From assembly GCA_033063855.1 (NCBI GenBank), contig CP093830.1:20832854-20896853 (forward strand): a DNA stretch of 64,000 bases, read 5' to 3'. The notes under the pieces are model-generated. The model was not told the DNA's origin. It saw only the letters and a list, made by a program, of their open reading frames with translations, and did not search any database. Within the stretch, counting starts at the first letter, position 1, and each line of letters begins with the position of its first letter. The position numbers and the translations under genes are program-made. This document shows positions 62,352 through 64,000 of the stretch, piece after piece. Source of the DNA: Smittia aterrima. Its lineage: Eukaryota; Arthropoda; Insecta; Diptera; Chironomidae.

Positions 62352-64000
62352 ATGGATATTAACAAACTAAAGCGATACTGTCAGTTGTGTCTGCATGAAC
62401 AGATCCCTGACATGCCTTTGGTTACATTCAGCAGAGATCTGAGAGAGAATTTCGAGGAATTCACTCAAAAAAAGGTAAACTTGTAGAATGCAGCGCAAAA
62501 TAGCTTCTAATTTGCTTCCTTCCAGCCAAATATTACATTATTCAGTGAGTTCATTTGTGTGCCGTGTTTCCATGAGTTTGAATCAGCCGTCGCATATCGA
62601 GTAACACTTTTGGATAATCAAAATGCTTTGGAAGAATTATTCAAGAAATCGATGTCGACATTTGAAGAAATTATCGAAGAGGAAATTAAAATTGAAGAGC
62701 AAGTTGAATTTAAAATTGAAGAGCAAATTGAAATTGAAGAGCATCTCGAAGAAATGATGGACGACGACACTGCCAATGATCAAGAGTTTGTTGATGCAGA
62801 TGCAGGATCAGAGGAGGATCTTCCAATGGCACTGGATGGAGAAGAAGAGTTCTCATCAATAGAAGTCGAAGGAATTGACGACTCAAGCATGTTCAGGAAA
62901 AGATATCCAAAGAAAAAACTACTCAATCCAATTTCTTGTCCGAAGTGCGATCGACAATTTTACTACAAAGCTTATTTCAAGTTCCATTACAAAGACGTTC
63001 ATCGCGAGGACAGAGAAGAAGTTTGTCCGTACTGCGGAAAAGTATTCAAGAACAGTCGTCGTTTGAATTCTCATCTCCTCATTCATCAAACTAATGTCGA
63101 CAAAAAATACAAATGCGATCAGTGTGAAAAGCAGTTCAACTTTTCCGGGGACCTCAACAGACACAAGCGAGTGAGTTTATTTACAATCAACTTGAGACTG
63201 ATTTTAAAGTTTTATTATTTAACAGGTTCATGGGAATATCAAGCCATACCATTGTCTTCTGTGTCCCAAATCGTTTACGCAATCGTATGCGTTGAAGCTT
63301 CACATGAATGTTCACAGCAAAGTTCGTTTCTCTTGCGATTTTTGCGCTGCAGAGTTCTCTAGTAAACCAACATTGAAGAGGCACTTGATCAAGTGCTTGA
63401 ATGGGAACGCGGTAAGTCGAAGTCGTCGAGAGTTCTCCAAATTTGAAGAGTGTGAAAAGGAACGATATAAATGCTTCAGCGAGGGATGTGACCGCAAATT
63501 CTCATCACGGAAATATCTTGGAGTTCATTTAGAGAAAGCTCACGATTTGAAGTTCGACAACTTCGAGAAGACTTGTTTGGAATGTCAGTTATCGTTCGAT
63601 ACTGTTGGGGACTATTCAGTTCACGTTAAGACTCACAGCTGCAACTTTATTTGCGAATTTTGTAAGCTTCGATTTAGAACAGATGCAAAGCTTCAGACTC
63701 ATCTCAACAAGTCTCATAAAGGAGGAGAAGATCGTCCCTTCATCTGCCCTGAGCAGGAATGCGGAGCACGTTTCAAGCGTGCAGAGCACTTGAGAGGACA
63801 TCAGCTTTACAAACATTCCGATGAAAGGAAATTTGAATGCAACTTATGCTCTTTGAAGTTTAGGCAACGCGGAGAGTTCAACGTTCACATGAGGTAAGAA
63901 TTAGAATAAATTTCCATGAACTTTTCCACTAAATCTCTTTATCAACAGAGTTCACAGCAACACAAAGCCGTTCAACTGCTGGCAATGCGATCATGTTTGC
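62352..64000 (+). CDS. ZAD / C2H2 zinc-finger transcription factor, 3' partial
   Basis: Exons 62352-62474, 62526-63170, 63226-63893 and 63949 to beyond the window; 496 aa visible. The ZAD begins at once (MDINKLKRYCQLCLHEQIPD) with its second Cys pair in exon 2 (FICVPCFHEF). An acidic stretch contains near-repeats of KIEEQ and EIEEH. C2H2 fingers follow: ISCPKCDRQFYYKAYFKFHY, EVCPYCGKVFKNSRRLNSHL, YKCDQCEKQFNFSGDLNRHK, YHCLLCPKSFTQSYALKLHM, and more, up to a finger cut by the right edge (FNCWQCDHVC). The finger FSCDFCAAEFSSKPTLKRHLIKC ends in C instead of the usual second H (a C2HC variant). Orthologue not assigned. Confidence 0.88.

Overview
This is eukaryotic nuclear DNA from an insect, almost certainly a nematoceran fly. 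A non-biting midge (Chironomidae) is my best guess. The evidence is a set of dipteran genes (center divider/TESK kinase, painless, the sloth1/sloth2 bicistron, ZAD zinc-finger genes, divergent ionotropic receptors, a DUF4781 protein), GT-AG introns mostly of 50-80 nt, short intergenic gaps and AT-rich non-coding DNA. The species assignment is inference. Gene models were spliced by eye, and exon limits are given in the entries.

Layout. 1-1.5 kb: a compact minus-strand group with a partial gene at the edge, the bicistronic complex III assembly genes sloth1/sloth2, and mitochondrial ribosomal protein L55. 2.8-14.2 kb: center divider on the plus strand, with two introns of about 4 kb. Intron 2 carries an antisense selenocysteine tRNA gene, and intron 1 carries one arm of a 1.5-kb inverted duplication. 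14.2-20.5 kb: no gene seen; it holds the other arm of that duplication. 20.5-24.8 kb: a single-exon secreted Pro/Gln-rich protein of 1415 aa (minus). 24.8-28.4 kb: no gene seen. 28.4-29.8 kb: CCDC124 and ARL6IP4 homologues, head to head.

30-52.6 kb is a fast-evolving accessory region, all plus strand except one doubtful ORF. It contains a DUF4781 gene interrupted by one in-frame stop and two ionotropic-receptor paralogues made by a tandem duplication that also copied the DUF4781 tail. It also contains a pancreatic-type lipase and eight members (one a pseudogene) of a secreted leucine-rich-repeat/coiled-coil family. The LRR genes share a promoter module (GATA-like sites plus TATA box) and a start codon split by an intron (AT|G). 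They have two kinds of C-terminal tail that strictly alternate along the cluster. A 1.3-kb inverted-repeat DNA element is inserted behind the seventh LRR gene, and a paralogue shows its empty site.

52.6-56.2 kb: no gene seen. 56.2-64 kb returns to conserved genes: painless (TRPA channel), a 14-finger ZAD zinc-finger gene (minus), dynactin subunit 3, and a second ZAD zinc-finger gene that runs off the right edge.

The most interesting candidate system is the LRR/coiled-coil cluster. Its architecture (signal peptide, LRRs, paired cysteines, coiled coil, terminal cysteine) recalls the mosquito LRIM/APL1 immune proteins, and the alternating tails suggest two co-evolving partner classes. That functional reading is a hypothesis; the sequence patterns themselves are directly visible.
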